64,000 nt of DNA from Channallabes apus (lineage: Eukaryota; Chordata; Actinopteri; Siluriformes; Clariidae). Below, piece by piece: positions 23,066-36,698 of this stretch. Both the position numbers and the translations under genes were made by a program. The stretch covers positions 16,511,314 through 16,575,313 of the forward strand of contig CM060127.1 in NCBI GenBank assembly GCA_030522415.1, written 5' to 3'. The notes beneath the pieces were generated by a model. That model was not told the DNA's origin. It made no database searches and saw only the letters and a list, made by a program, of their open reading frames with translations. The stretch's first letter is position 1. Each line of letters begins with the position of its first letter.

Positions 23066-24245
23066 GTGTTAACACTGTGTTAACTTTTTTTTAACACATA
23101 GTTAAATTCCAGCCTGGAATCAGCTGTTTTTGGTAAACTGTTGTCTTTTATTTTTCTTATTATGCAAAATGTATGATTTAGTCATTTTTAGACATTCAGA
23201 TGGGTCTCCTGTGCGCGCACAAACAAAAACGTCATGAAAAACTGCTTAATTCTTTTCCCTATTCTCCACCAAATAGAAGTGAACAATATTTCCTCTAATT
23301 GTGACATCATATGAGAAGAGCCCCTCCTTATATCGTCTGCTTCTCTGGAAAAAAAGAAAAGATTACAAGATCAGGAAAGGAAGCATTAGACATTTTTTTT
23401 AAAGGCTGGGAAGGTACTGTAAGGGGAAATGAGATCTACAGAACTACAGCTCTAATGCAACCTACTGGATTCCAACCGCCATTAAACAACAAGGAAGTAG
23501 AAAAAGAAAATGATCGATCTGTGGGGTATTTTAGCTGGAGTGTTAACACACACATTCAGACCTGAATAAAGGGAACTTGTAAAAGAAATATTAAAATATG
23601 GGACGTTTAAACTGCAAAATGTATTTATTACGAGTCATAGATTTAATTTGCACATACTGTAAATTATTATCTAATAAATAAAAATCTGAACAAAAAAATA
23701 AAAAGCTTATATTTATATATAGCCATACAGTATAAGGGTAAAAAGGTCCTACCCTGGGTCATATTCAGGCTGTATATGTTTTTGTTTAAAACATCCTTTA
23801 CAGTAGGTTAGTATAAAATCACTATACAGCATGTTGTTCTGCTAAAATACATTTGTCAGATGTGTCAGTGAATGTATTTGTTTTCCACTCAGCAGATGTC
23901 GACTGTTCCCCCCCCCCCCCCCCCCCAAACCTCCACACATTACTGTATGAATGCATGTATGCAAAACAGATCTTTTATGAAAAACTAATCTAAATCTGAT
24001 TACATCATAAATCATTCAAAGCAGTGCCATTTTAAACTCCCACTGCTATAATTTTGGATTTTTTTTTTTTGTGCTTATTTGTTAAACACCTTTTTGTCTG
24101 AAATACTTGTAAAAAGGACTCTAAAGAGTTCCCTTTGACCTGTAAAGAGGTGTCACATTCTAGGTCTAGATGGCCTGCATAGAAGCACACTGATAGCTGG
24201 GAGTGATGCATGACAGTACATGCCTCAAAATGTTCAACAAAAGAG

Positions 24246-24262
24246 AGCAACAGAGTGAGAGA

Positions 24263-24314
<52 letters not shown>
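24246..24314. repeat. (GA)n microsatellite
   Basis: A nearly perfect GA run. It produces a false Ser-Leu-rich open frame on the minus strand. Confidence 0.95.
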
Positions 24315-24316
<2 letters not shown>

Positions 24317-25579
24317 TGGGGAAAGCAGTAATCTGCAGGGGCGTAGGGCAGCCTGCTGAGGGCGCAGTGCTCCAGGGGGATGATGAAGTGAAGAGTGATT
24401 TCTATCAATATTTACATTACAGCACCACATCCACTCCCCGTGCTAGTGCACTGTTTAACCTGGCATTTAACCTTGCAATAAAATACTTAATTTAATACTT
24501 AATAAAAATACATTGGTGCAATTTGTTTTTCCCTGGTGTAAAATTTTCTTTCATGGTATAGTAGTTATCTATGCTCTATGCCCATTTACTCAATTTTGTC
24601 TCGCGCTCTCTCTCTCTCTCTTCAAGTATCTATCCATACCTTGACCCATTTTTGCACTTATTAGGATGCTATGATATTGTTTTATTCAATTAAATATTGA
24701 TTATTTAATTATTTACTGATTGACTTTTCCAAAAATTCTAGTCATCCATCTACCTTCTATTGCACGTTTATAGAACTTTACAAACCCACATCTAGCCATC
24801 TACTGTATCTATCTGACCTTTTCCCCTTCCTCTGGATCGTCACATCGGATCATTCAGAGCCCAAAAGTGGAAACTTGGCAATGGCAGAGCCCGAATCCTG
24901 TACTGTACACTCTGATCAGCAACTCAACCTCCTGCACCACCACTTTTTTTTCTGATTTTCTCCCTAATTTAGCTGTATCCAATTCCCACCTGTCACTAGG
25001 AGAGTCCCACATTAAGCTCACTCATTGTTGGGGTGTAACACACTCCTTCAGCTTGCTTGAGCTCACAGGTGCTGATGTAGCGATGATCTTACCACTGGTA
25101 AAGGTCCACAGGAGTTTAGAATGCATTATGCATACCCGGCATGTGTGTGTGTGCGTGTGCGCGCTCCATGTAACACCTGGCCAGTCACACATGCCGTCTC
25201 CTTGATGACTCATTCAGTTCTAAGCACCTGGCAGGTGAGCAGGTGAGTGATGTCATCAGAAGGAGTGGGCGGAGTCAGACAGGTAATAACCTGCTCTCAT
25301 TCTCTACCATGCTGCAGCTGCCGTCTGCTCAATCCTGTCCAGACATCAAAGTGCCAACCTGCGTGCGCGCGTGTATGTTCCCTAAATGATTATTTGCTTT
25401 ATTCATACTCATAACCATACTCAAGGCAATGAACAATGAAGAACAAGAATTCAACAATTCATTCATAATGTAAGAAATATATACACAGCCCTTATATGAT
25501 GCAAAACATTTATGAAACAAGTTTCTTGCAACAGATATAAAGAGTTGCTCTCTATTTTCTTTTGGCAAGGTGGAAAATT

Positions 25580-25890
25580 CTCAGGGGTGTTCAAGTCATA
25601 CAGTGACTTTTGATTGTATCTGAATAAAAGAACAGTTATCAGACTAAAAACGCCATTTCCGTCTGAAATTCTGGCCTCCTAGGAACTCCAATAATGGACC
25701 AAGCATGTAAAAATGAGGGTAGAAAACAACTATGCGATGTGGCAATATCTTCTAAAGATAAAAGTCTTCTATAAATGTCAATCGGTTTTAACCCTTCGTT
25801 CACAAGAAACCTATTTAAAAGTCCTGGTTTGACTTGAACACCCATTGTATACCGAAGCATGGACATTAGAACTTCTTCTATCAATGTTAA
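25580..25890 (-). mobile_element. Internally deleted mariner-like element
   Basis: The minus strand reads FLVNEGLKPIDIYRRL, which resembles the N-terminal helix-turn-helix of mariner transposases. Soon after it reads HAWSIIGVPRRPEF, matching the C-terminal part found at 61,010-61,200 (WPINGVPGRPAFR). The catalytic middle is deleted. Confidence 0.6.
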
Positions 25891-27289
25891 ATAAATATCT
25901 CCCTACAGAAAACCTCAACACATCAAAAACTATATGGATCTACTTGTTAAATAGTGACACAGAAACATGCTGGTGAGGGTTAGTTCATTATTTATTTCGA
26001 TTGAAAATAACTAGTCACATGGTGTTTTATAAAAGGTATGTTGTTTACACAATTACGTTTACAATCGCTGGCAATCGTGCACATCATGAGTCCAAGCAGA
26101 TATTAACAGCTCTCTCGCACAAACACACACATGCTTGGGCTGGGTTCAAGTCTCTCTCTCTCTCTCTCTCTCAGCAGCATGACCTTGCTGCCAGGCTCCA
26201 CAGGCTTGTGGAAGTGTGTGTTTAATCAAAAGATATTTTTCCCCATCTCCATTGCACAGTGACGGCTGATCAGACTTGGACTCAACAGGAAGCTTAAACA
26301 CCTGCAGGACGGAAACCTCTAGAACAGCTGGGCTCTTCTGCTCAGAGAGCACCCTCACCCTTTAGATGACCTCTAGCCTCAGCAAGGTCAAAGTTCAGTA
26401 GTCTGTTACAAATCTCTTTATAAAACAGGGCACACTTCCCAGCATTCCTACGAACCACTGATATCTCAGTACATCACTGTGTAGTCCTGTATGTGTGTAT
26501 GCAATTATGCAACGCAATGAAAACATTTAAATTAACAAACAAAGCTCTAGAGGGTAGTGGGAAAAAATTCTAGCGATGCACACGATAGCAAAAGCGTTTA
26601 TCTGTGCCGAGCACATTTCTTTAGTGTGCTTCCAAAGTCAACAGCGCACTCCTCCAGGAAGTGTGTGTAAGCTGTGCTTACACAGATGCAACCTCACAAA
26701 CTCACAAATTCTACTTCCAACGATTATACATTAACGTAAAACACTCAAATCTGCTCCTTCTAATCCAGCGCCAGGTTGGACCTGGCCGTGCACAGACATG
26801 CAGACGCGCACAGCGCAAAAACAACACTTGTGCATCAGGAGAGGAACCGCAGTAATGTGGTGAAAGGTGAAATGCGCAGTTCTGGCGTCAGAGATCTCAA
26901 CAATGTGAGGATTAAAACAAAGTGCACTAGTGCAAGGGAAAGAATTCTGAGGAAATGGAGCAGGAATGTTAATCATCTGTGTAATACAGACATCAGTGTT
27001 GAATTGTTGGAGTTGCTGTTACAGAAAGTAAATCAACACTCTCTGACCAATCAGATCCGACAGTATAAAAAAGATATAAAGGGGGACTATAGTAAGGTAC
27101 ATTAGGTACACCATATAACCTTAACTTTGTAATGAATGAGTTTTAACAGGTGAGTTTATCATCCAGTACTTTCTAGTTCCTTGTTCAAATGAAAAGCTGT
27201 ACTTTTGGTCAAAAATGATGCTGTTATATACTGATATTGTGTACCAATATTGTGTACCCTTGTGCCACCGGAACAGATGTGTTTGGGGA

Positions 27290-27600
27290 CCCGTCAGGGT
27301 GTGAAGACCTCTGGGGGTATGCTGTGGTGTCTGGCACTGAGACGCTAGCAGCGGATCCTTTGGATGTCGTAGGTTGCAGGGTGGAGCCTCAATGGTCGTA
27401 TATGTTTGTCCAGGGATGTCGTGCCATGGATGCTTGAAGAACAGATGAACAACCTTGAATTCTTTGCCTGCTAATCTGCATACTCAGCAGGCTGTGGTGC
27501 ACTGAGTGTTCTGATACCCTTCTATTATCCAGCTTTAGCATTTTCCAGTAAGCATTTCTGTAGGGTCAGACCAGACAGACTGCCCCTTAGTCCAAACAAA
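27290..27600 (+). repeat. Dispersed DNA-transposon-like repeat, partial
   Basis: Contains GTGTTCTGATACCCTTCTAT, a block common in fish repeats and similar to GTGTTCTGACACCTTTCTGT at 37,707. Confidence 0.5.
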
Positions 27601-27642
27601 AGTATAATCAAATGCAAGCATAAGGTCCATTTATGGACATTT

Positions 27643-28304
27643 CTATATTACGAGCATAATTGCGGGCTCGTATTCCAAAACACTCGTAAATAAAATTTTC
27701 CCAAAGGAAATAATGGAAACTCAAATTATTCGTTCCACTAACGGAATCACTGCTGTAAAGTAAAACAAACAAACAAATGAACCTGCACTTTACCTTTGAA
27801 AAGAATCATCGTGACAGAGAAGAGTTTCTGTCTAGAGCAGAGTGTGAGGAGGGAGTGTAAAGGCGAGAGTGTGTGTGTGAAGGGGCACAGTGTCAAATTA
27901 CGCACGTGCACACACATAACGACAGGCTGAAATGGAGAGAGAGAAAATGGATCTTTAACCTCTCTAATGAGACTTTCTTTAGCTTTACACGCACGCTCCA
28001 CACACACGTATACAAACAAAAAAGAAAATATGTTTTATGCAGACACACATGGTCACAGTGTAAACAGCACATACGTGCATGGATGTTGATTATACCAGTA
28101 AGAGACGTGCACTAAGACCCAGCAGGGGAAACCATTGGCCCAGTTGTTTTCATGTGACGCGCAGCATCAAAACAAGAAGTGTATGCGTGATACATAATAC
28201 TCGGTACTCGTAAACCAAGACTTGTTCGTTTTCCAAGTCAAAATTGATTAAAAATCTTTGCTCGTCTTGTGGAACACTCGCAAACCGCGTTACTCGTTTC
28301 ACTG
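27643..28304 (+). mobile_element. MITE family copy B
   Basis: The left part is ATTACGAGCATAATTGCGGG and GTATTCCAAAACACTCGTAA; the right end is TTACTCGTTTCACTG followed by TA. It is the same family as copies A and C. The right end CAGTG plus TA fits a Tc1/mariner-type element. No intact frame. Confidence 0.8.
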
Positions 28305-28309
28305 TATTT

Positions 28310-28575
28310 CATTTCATTTTGCATCTTTCCACATTTGTACAGCCATTATTGTCTATTTTTTTGTACAGCTAAGTTTTTTTTATTTCCTATATTTTATATT
28401 TTGTTCTGCAATATTTTTTTCTGCAGCTAAGGTTTTCTATATTTTTATTCTTATTCTATTCCATAATTTAATTCTTATTGATAATCTTGATTTTAAGGTC
28501 ACAAGCAGTCGAATAAGCATGTCACTGCATATCGTACTGTGTATGACAAAAAAAAGTTGAATTTGAAGATTGCAC
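28310..28575 (+). repeat. LINE 3'-tail remnant
   Basis: Ends CATATCGTACTGTGTATGAC then a short A run and TTGAATTTGAAG, the usual tail of a fish L2/Rex-type LINE. No coding part remains. Confidence 0.5.
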
Positions 28576-29276
28576 ATTTATGTTGCATATGATCTATATG
28601 AAAATGTTTTGTTTTAATTCAATGTGTTTTTCTTCTTCTTTTCTTTTTTTTTTTTAATTCAGAAGTGTTTTCCTGCCATAAACCAGTATATGGATGTTCA
28701 GATCCCTAATCAGACTGCCGCCTAACTCTGTTTACCTTCTAAGTGTATAAAAGTTACAGGAAGCATTTTTTTTTGAGCATGAGTTGCCAATATGGCCACC
28801 ACGCGCCCCCCCCCCCCCCTCTAATAACATGTCAGAGCACATGCTGTACTTCAGTGCTATTATTCCTCTGAGAAAACCCTCTAATGAAACTAATGACAGA
28901 GCAGACACAGCATCCAACACATCTCTCTCTCCTCCCCTTCCTTCCCTTCTTTCCTGTTCTCGTTGTCTGTTGATATCCATCACTCGTCAGGACATTACCT
29001 CGCCGAGCTTTCTGACACCATATCCCATCAGTCCCAGCTTTCTACTTCTCTTCCAAAAACGCCACTTCATCTACAGATCTGTAGCCCAAGAGAAACATCA
29101 TGAGGTCTGCACTCATTTCTCTTCCATTTTGTTTTACCTTGGCTCTGTCGCAGCTTCATAAATAACCCAGGAATGTGAAGGCAAAGAATTATTTATTTTT
29201 AATATGCAATACATGGGATCAAAGAATTGAGCTTCAAATAAACCTGCAAAGCATAGACTCTGTTTGACCCCACGGT

Positions 29277-29278
<2 letters not shown>

Positions 29279-29313
<35 letters not shown>
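29279..29313. repeat. (GT)n microsatellite
   Basis: About 17 GT units followed by a short GA run. Confidence 0.95.
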
Positions 29314-29317
<4 letters not shown>

Positions 29318-30080
29318 GAGAGAGAGAGTGAGAGAGAGGGGCTGACGTAAGACTTAGGACATAAAGGAAGGGAAAGGAGGGATTCATGGAAAGCCTGCAG
29401 GAAGCACTCTGTGTTTCTTTTCCTGTGTTCCTGAACACTGTGCAAATCTGGGAAACTGCGTGTCACTGCAAGAGTGTATCCGTATTCATGTCAGGGTGTG
29501 TGTGTAGTAGCTGCAGCCCACCATACATCCCAAATAAAGCTGCAACCGAAACTCCTTTTACTGGAAAATTCTACTGAACTAAAAGCAACAGGTCCTGGTC
29601 AGGAAAACCCCATCTAATCACAATCACATCCAGAACCGCTCTGAACAAGCACAGAAATCAGCAATACATCCTGCTGTAACATGTCAATTTTTGTACAGAA
29701 TTGTACAGAACACAGGAAATCCCTTTTCCATATAAAAGAAAGTAATCAAATTAGACAAACTGCAGAGGTTTCTTAGCCAGGAAGGGAGTGAAGACTAAAT
29801 CTCATTAATTATTCGAGCTAATTAGGTTAAAGCTGCACTAAGTAAGTCATGTATTAATGGCTTGCTAAGCCCAGACCCCAGAACTTCTGATAATCCTGCA
29901 CAATTTAAATGGTTGAAATGGAAATCTTGAATGAAAAAAATTGTAGGCCAAAATAAACAAAACAGTAAAAAAATAGTAAAAAAAAAAAAAAAGTTAAATA
30001 ATATTTAAATTATAAATAAAAATAGATACTTCATAATCACAGATAATTTTCTTGGTGCCATTAGCTTTTTATTCCTTATT

Positions 30081-30213
30081 TACATTTAGGAATTTGGCAG
30101 ACACCCTTATCTAGAGCGACTTACATTTTATTTTAATCTTGGTGGTTGTGGGATTTGAACCTGGGACCCTCCAAATTGTAGTCCAATGCCTTAACCACTG
30201 AGCTACCCCTGAC
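30081..30213 (-). repeat. tRNA-derived SINE, minus strand
   Basis: On the minus strand: GGGGTAGCTCAGTGGTTAAG (A box), GGTTCAAATCCC (B box) and the tail block GAGCGACTTACATTT (as written on plus). Same family as 37,424-37,580. Confidence 0.85.
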
Positions 30214-31339
30214 CATTTCAACAGAAAAATGTATGCATTTGATCAAGTGATACCAAGTTCGCCTGGCAAAGATGAGAATCCAGGAGCCGAGAGAGAGAAA
30301 CTGGGCGTGCTCTATTCCCCGTCAATCACAGCAACACTAGCGTATCCTGGAAGCCTGTAATCATCTCAAGTATGTGCAAGAGGGCAGGCTGTGCTTTCCT
30401 CTGGGAGAGAAAGATGAGATTTCTCTCCAAAGAAAAAAAAAAAAGAAAGATCATGCAAAATATTATCAGTTATTATATGCTAAAATGTTAATGTTTAATA
30501 CCGCTAGATAATGATGCCTTTCGCGCAAGAAGTTCATGGCATATTCTTCAAAAACTTATTGTTTTCATAAAAAATATTTTCTGCTATTTACATATCTTCT
30601 TTAAAGCATAAAATAATTTTTTTCATGCTATTTATTAAATTTCATTTTTAAGAGACAGCTTCAGCTTCCATCCAACATGTTACCTAGCAACCTTGATTTC
30701 CATGACTACATTGTGTTAAGGGTAAATTCATTCCCAGACTCAACAACAATCTCTACAGTCAGTGTTTAACATCATAATATTTTTTAAATGAAATTCAGTT
30801 TGAAGTCTCTAGAAATAACGAGCTGAGCATCCTGTTTAATGCTAAATGCCTGGCAGACAGCTATTCCTGCTGAGTCATTAAAGCTGCTCATGAATGCATT
30901 TACTGCGCCACAGTAAATGCAACTTTTTTTTTTTTATTGATGTATTTTTCTAATGATGTGGCCTTTAAAAGCGAGAAATAACCAACAGACTGTGGCAGAA
31001 ATTGTCTCAGCAATCTGAAAGAGACCCGAGCCTGTGTGACGTTTGTTGCTTTATCTTCTTTCATTCAACCTTCAAGGCTGAAAAGAGGTGAAAAAAACTC
31101 TATATGATGCATGGTCAATGTGACAGCAGCAGATTAGTGCAGAAGCAGGCATTTAGCCATGGGAGGAGAGAGAGAGAAAAAATGCTCGTACGTGAGGCAA
31201 ACAGTAATCACGCCTGGTCTCTCACCCTGTCAGTGACGTTTCTGTCACCGCTGATGACGGCAGGAGTCAATGGCAGGAAGGGAGAGACCGAGTCGTGGCT
31301 ATTGTGAGATTCGCTCTATGCTTGGTGCAACATCTATGT

Positions 31340-32275
31340 GTAAAGCGGATCCTAAATATGCTCAATGCATTGAAAATCCTAAATACACTGAATACTGAAT
31401 ACTAATTATGTTAAATCATGAATACAGTAAAAAAAAAATACAATGAATCCTGAATTGAATAACTCAATTGAATACTGAATAACTTGCATCCTAAGTACAC
31501 TGAATACTGTATATGTTGAATGCTTAATACTCTGGATCCTAAATACAATGAATACTTAAATATGTTAAGTACTAAATACCTTGGGTCCTACATACAGTGA
31601 ATACTAAATATGTTGAATACTGAACACTGGATCCTAATTACATTGAATAATGAAAACGCAATATAGAGTCTTTGTATACTCCACATTTCAATAAGCCTGA
31701 ATATACTCCATATTGAAAGAGTTTAATACTGAACATGCTATATAATAAATACACTGCTTACTTAATAAACTAAGTATTAAATACATGAAATACTAAATAG
31801 ACATGATATTGAATACAGTGAATACTGAATACATTGATTACTTAAAACTAAAAACCTTATACTTAATGATACTCTGTGTACAGAATACTGAATATGGAAT
31901 ACTGGATATATTACAGTAAATATGCATGCAGTACTAAATATCTAATATACTGAATACAAAATACTGAACAAATTGAATACCTAACAATAAATACTTAATG
32001 ACTAATACTGATTGGTAAATGCATTGTATCCTAACTACTGAATACATAATATATCGAATACAATACAAATATCGAATACAAAATATAAATCAAAAACTCA
32101 ACACTGATTACGGAATAAACTGACACCACTGAATACTAATTTTAACAAATGCAGAATTGTGACTACTTAATGTGCTGAATACTGAATAAACTAAATAGCA
32201 GTACACTGAACACAATGAATAATGTGTAATAAATAAACTGAATACTCTAGATGCCAATTAGTTGAAGTAAAGGAA
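31340..32275. repeat. Degenerate array of CTGAATACTAAATA-like words
   Basis: Words such as CTGAATAC, TACTAAATA, TGAATACTG and ATCCTAAATAC recur irregularly for about 930 bp. It looks like an old minisatellite that has diverged. No open frame longer than a few residues. Confidence 0.75.
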
Positions 32276-33038
32276 ACATATATGCCGGAAATATGAGGGT
32301 TTATAACCTCCGGGTTATAACTTCCTAAACTTTTCCATAGAATTGCATTCATGTGCGGAATTAGCATATTAATTTAATTTATAGTACATACGTAACTTTA
32401 AGAAAGAGACTTTAAGAGGGGCTTTAACTACAGAATTGGCATTTTAGGGTGCACAAGTAACAAGGAACAAATAAACATACAATAAGCAAGATAATTAATA
32501 CAGGTTAGAGAGAAAGTATGATTAAAGAGATAAAGATTCCTACATACTGTACGTATATAAACACATATGCCAGTCATATTTCTGAACACCTGTAGTGTCC
32601 GACACTTTATTACACTTTAATCACTATTATTGATGCAGGAACAGTGATACGCCATAGCAATTACATGCTGACTCTTTTACTGTACATGCCTAAACTTCTG
32701 AAACCTCCTGATGTCATCAGTGAATCCACATTCACATTCCTCACTCTTGTCACTACATATTTTTCCTATTATGGATAAGTCATACTGGGTACTGAATACA
32801 AAAGTCCAGAGAATAAGTTGTGGTGCTGCATGATGTGATGTGATTATTGAGGTCGCTAGGCGTGAGGTAATGGAGAATGTGTGCTTACTGTACTTAAATA
32901 TATCTTTTGTTTATCTGTGCTTTACTTAAGTTTAGAGGATACTTTTTTACTTTTACTCCTCTTAAAAGTACAGCAAATATAAGTACTCTTACTTAACTAC
33001 AACTGTGAATAGTGTTGCGTTACCGAATCACAGTAGTA

Positions 33039-33615
33039 CAGTGGAACCTCGGAGTGCAAGTAACGCGGTTTGTGAGTGTTCCGCAAGACGAGCAAAGATT
33101 TTGAATACATTTTTACTTGAAAAATGAAAAGTCTTGGTTTACGAGTAGCGAGTATCATGTATCACGCATGCGCTCCTTGTTTTGATGCCGAGCATCACGT
33201 GATCACAACTGAGCCAACGGTTTTTCTCTCTTGCGCTGCAGAATTGTGGGTAATCATCTCCCCTGCTGGGTCTTAGTGCACGTCTCTTACTGGTATAATC
33301 AACATCTGTGCACACATGTACTGCTTAATATAACACTGTGACCATGTGTGTGGGCGTAAAACATATTTATTTTGTGTTTGTATGCGTGTGTGTGCAGCGT
33401 GTGTGTAAAGCAAAAGACTCATTAGACTCATTAGTCTCATTAGAGAGGTTAAAGATCCATTTTCTCTCCCCCTCTCTCGCTGTATCAGCTTTGTGTCTGT
33501 GTGTGCGTGCGTCATTTGACACCGTGCCCCTTTTTCTTTTCAAAGGTAAAGATCAGGTTAATATGTTTTTTTTTGTTTTTTTTTTTACTTTTTACAGCAG
33601 TGATTCCGTTAGTGT
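33039..33615 (-). mobile_element. MITE family copy C, inverted relative to B
   Basis: Starts at TA then CAGTGGAACCTCGG and GCAAGTAACGCGGTTTG, and ends in GCAGTGATTCCGTTAGTG, which matches 27,736-27,755 on the other strand. About 85 bp of the far end present in copy B are missing. Confidence 0.8.
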
Positions 33616-33734
33616 GCGCTCATGCAAGAGTTATTAGCGATGTTCCTTGATAATTTTCCAGATAAAGCAGTCTTTCCATCAATGTGTGCGTGTGTGTGAA
33701 ACTCAAATAAGAGAAAAGTAAGGTTTACTGTTAT

Positions 33735-34345
33735 CTCATTTCCACTAGGCTGGTGCCAGGCCGGTGCTGGACTGGGAACCACAGAAAACCAGCCCACATT
33801 TACACTAGACAGGAGCTCAGTTGCATGATAATACATCACTGGTCACGCCCACTAAACAGAATCGAACATGGCCGAAGTCAGTTTACTCCAAACTATGAAA
33901 ATGTATTTCAGTATCCAAAGGCAGCTTATTCGCCGTGTTATAATCGTTATAAAAATCTTTTGCACCTCCACTGCCGCCACTTTTACACAGCCCCTTCTTT
34001 TTGTCCCTATAATTTTTTTTTAGCTTATTCATTATTTGGTCGGTTGATGCCTGCGACTATTAGTTCTTCTCTTATTTCCTCATACACTTTTTTTTTTTTT
34101 TTCCCCTTAAAGCACTTTCCAATTTCTGCTGAATCTCGGCGGATGTCCAAATTGCTAAAAGCGATTTTGTTTCGTCCGCACTCCACATTTATTTATTTAT
34201 AACTCGGCCCACCGCTCGTGACATCACGGGTTCTTGCGACTAGACCAGCAGAGTTTAGGGGCCGGTTCGGTGCTTATTTTAGGGCACCAGCACCAATTGT
34301 TTTCTGTGGAAAAGCGCGGCACTGGTTCCACTGTATGTGGTATTC
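33735..34345. repeat. GC-rich element with weak inverted ends
   Basis: CACTAGGCTGGTGCCAGGCC on the left and GGGCACCAGCACCAATTG then GGCACTGGTTCCACTG on the right form imperfect inverted repeats. Probably a non-autonomous DNA element. The family is not recognised. Confidence 0.4.
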
Positions 34346-35204
34346 AAAGGAGGAATTTCACCACCTGCTGATTTTTATGCATATTTGCATGACTTGCCTT
34401 TCTTTCGAGACATGCGTACTTAAGTAACAGGTGTTTTAAATTAGAAGCAAAGCTGGTTGTAGACAGCGACAAATCGGGAAGCAAAGACGTATAGAGAGAC
34501 TAAAACAGACTTAAATTACTGCTTAAAAGCTGGAACTGCCTGTCCATAGAGCACTGGTCAGGATATGTTAACCAACTCACAAAATATCTTTTATACTGTA
34601 TATCTATCCACAATATTGGCACTTGGGTTTTATTTGGAAAAAATAGGTCATATTGCTCATTCATGTATTACATCGGGGGGAGGGGGGGGGGGGGTCAGTA
34701 GATTGGATTCAAAAATTTGCAGGTGAAAGTGGGATCAGAATTGAATTTCTTGCAGAAGATCCTTCAAAGATTTCATCTTGCATCCAAAGCACAAAAACCT
34801 CATCACGTTATTTCCCCTAAAATTCAGCACTTTCTACATTATGCAATGATAGCATGCAAAGTACGTATTTTTTCGCAGCTCAACTCAACGTACCGTTTCC
34901 ATTCAGGCCAGTCTAAATATTTAATCCCCTTGGTCAACTCAATACCCAAACAAAGATTCTATATGCTTTTGGCCAGTGATTCTGTAATATTATAACCAGT
35001 ATCCAGTAACAACTCGACTGTCAAAAATTTGAATTCTTGCACACAATTATTATAAATCATGGACTTTAAATGATATAATGGATGAACTTTAAGCTCTTAA
35101 CCTCGCTGATAACAGAGACAGTCATTTTATCTGTATTTGGCGCTCTTTTAATGACCCATTCAGATGTGTGTCACCTTGCTGGAGGCTACAGAACACACTC
35201 ATGG

Positions 35205-35208
<4 letters not shown>

Positions 35209-35251
<43 letters not shown>
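35209..35251. repeat. (CA)n microsatellite
   Basis: About 20 CA units with CGCG at the left edge. Confidence 0.95.
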
Positions 35252-35254
<3 letters not shown>

Positions 35255-35959
35255 AGACTAAGTGAGTGCTTGTAGTGCAGGTCCAAACACAATTCCTCTG
35301 CTCCCTACAGACTAAACAGTGCCAGCTTTACTCAAATCATGTTACTCCATGGAGCTGCAGGTAATAGTGCAGCTGACCCGAGCAATAGAGACTCAGCCAC
35401 AGTCTACAACAAAACCAAACCTAACAATAACTAAAAACAGCTACTATTAAGACATGTGTGCGTGTGTACAGTATACATGGAGAAAAAGCTTAGGCATCCG
35501 ATAATGATCACACTTTGAAGTTGATTATTTTCAGTAAATAAAAATTAAATAAAAGTATTTAATTCCTCTTGCACAACAGCAATATTTATTTTAACTTATT
35601 AAAGAATGCTATTTTCATTCTTTTAGTACATTTGTAATTGAAAAATTGAAAAAGTAAAAATATATACTACTGTGTAAATCAAAATTTTGTTCACTCTGTG
35701 CATTACATCATAAAGTACAACACTCACCTTTTCTAAACCTGAAGCCTAACTTGTAACACTTTTTTTTTTTTTTTTTTTTGTTACTACTGTACTTCATCCT
35801 AACATTATGTGTAATGCAGTGTGTACTGTAGTTTCCATTTCCATGTGTAAGCTGGTGTGTGTTTGTGCTGTACTGTATGCAACTGAGTGCAACTGTGTAT
35901 AAAATGTAACGTTTTGTTTGTGTATTTGTAAATTGGTCTTTTCACTTTTCATTCCCCTC

Positions 35960-36070
35960 TAAATAAATAAACCACTCAATGAATCAATTAATGGATCAAT
36001 GAATGAATGAATGAATGAATGAGTCAGTCAGTCAATTAATCAATCAATAATTCAATCAGTGAATCAACCA
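35960..36070. repeat. Degenerate (AATG/AATC)n array
   Basis: Runs of GAATGAATGAATG then AGTCAGTCAGTC and AATCAATCAAT, a mutated tetranucleotide repeat. Confidence 0.75.
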
Positions 36071-36506
36071 AACATATCTACTAATAAATATATAATATAG
36101 TGGGTGGAATATTAAGACAAAAATAAAGAGAAAATATAGTAAAAAAATTTGTTCATTAACTGCAAATTTAGTTACCCAAATAAATAAACAAAGAAGAACT
36201 GGGTTGAAATCTTGTTTACTAACAGGTTATGGGAATAAAAAAAACAATTGGATTACGATGGGAAAAAATGTAAGTAAATTCTCTAGAAAATCTCAGCAAA
36301 ATCTCTATAATCCTATTTAAGGAAGCACAAAATATAACAACAAGGCTTGATGTTGGCATCAAATGATCATGTTACTAATGAAAATGATAATGCCACCTTA
36401 AAAAAAAAGTTAGATGTACACACTCCTGCAGCAAGCAATGACGCTACAGTAGCCCGACTATAAGCATGAGAGAAAGTAAAGCAGGTAGAGAGAGTCTCTC
36501 ACTGAC

Positions 36507-36698
36507 CTGTGTGGAGCGTTCAGGCAGTCTGTAGTTCTGGTTCTGGAGGAAGCGGCAGCCGTCCTTCGCCAGCCTTTGCACCATCTCCAGGCGTGAAAAC
36601 TCATCCGGGGACCTCAGCGCGCAGACATCACCCTGATGCAGAGCCGGAGGCAGAGAGAAGAGATACTTCAGCCCGCAGTCCCACGTCATACTGCCCAT
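36507..36698 (-). CDS. rapgef5: rapgef5 first coding exon (probable)
   Basis: ATG at 36,698 opens MGSMTWDCGLKYLFSLPPAL, then CALRSPDEFSRLEMVQRLAK and CRFLQNQNYRLPERSTQ, ending at a codon boundary before GTCAGTGAG. The RLEMVQRLAKDGCRFLQ part looks like a helical N-terminal domain of the RAPGEF5/EPAC group. The next exon in phase is 22,521-22,654. The start is chosen at the first ATG of the conserved-looking block. The frame stays open a little further upstream through a GT repeat (VCVSVCVEE), and a CTGTCTGCCAG acceptor-like site near 36,735 leaves the option that this is an internal exon. A GC box lies 300 bp upstream. Confidence 0.7.

Larger units (their letters stand above)
22655..36506 (-). 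other. rapgef5: rapgef5 first long intron (13.85 kb)
   Basis: Donor GTCAGTGAG at 36,506 and acceptor TCTCAG at 22,655. It holds CA/GA microsatellites, a deleted mariner, two inverted MITE copies, a SINE and a degenerate array at 31.3-32.3 kb. Stretches 25,890-27,280, 28,580-29,270 and 34,350-35,200 show nothing I can name. Confidence 0.7.

Noticed and set aside
31340..32275. CRISPR-like spaced repeats
   Set aside because: Unit and spacing are irregular and the genome is a eukaryote. The same holds for 47,080-49,590.
34717..34995. 92-residue plus-strand ORF
   Set aside because: No recognised motif or splice context. It could be a decayed LINE piece, but this cannot be supported.
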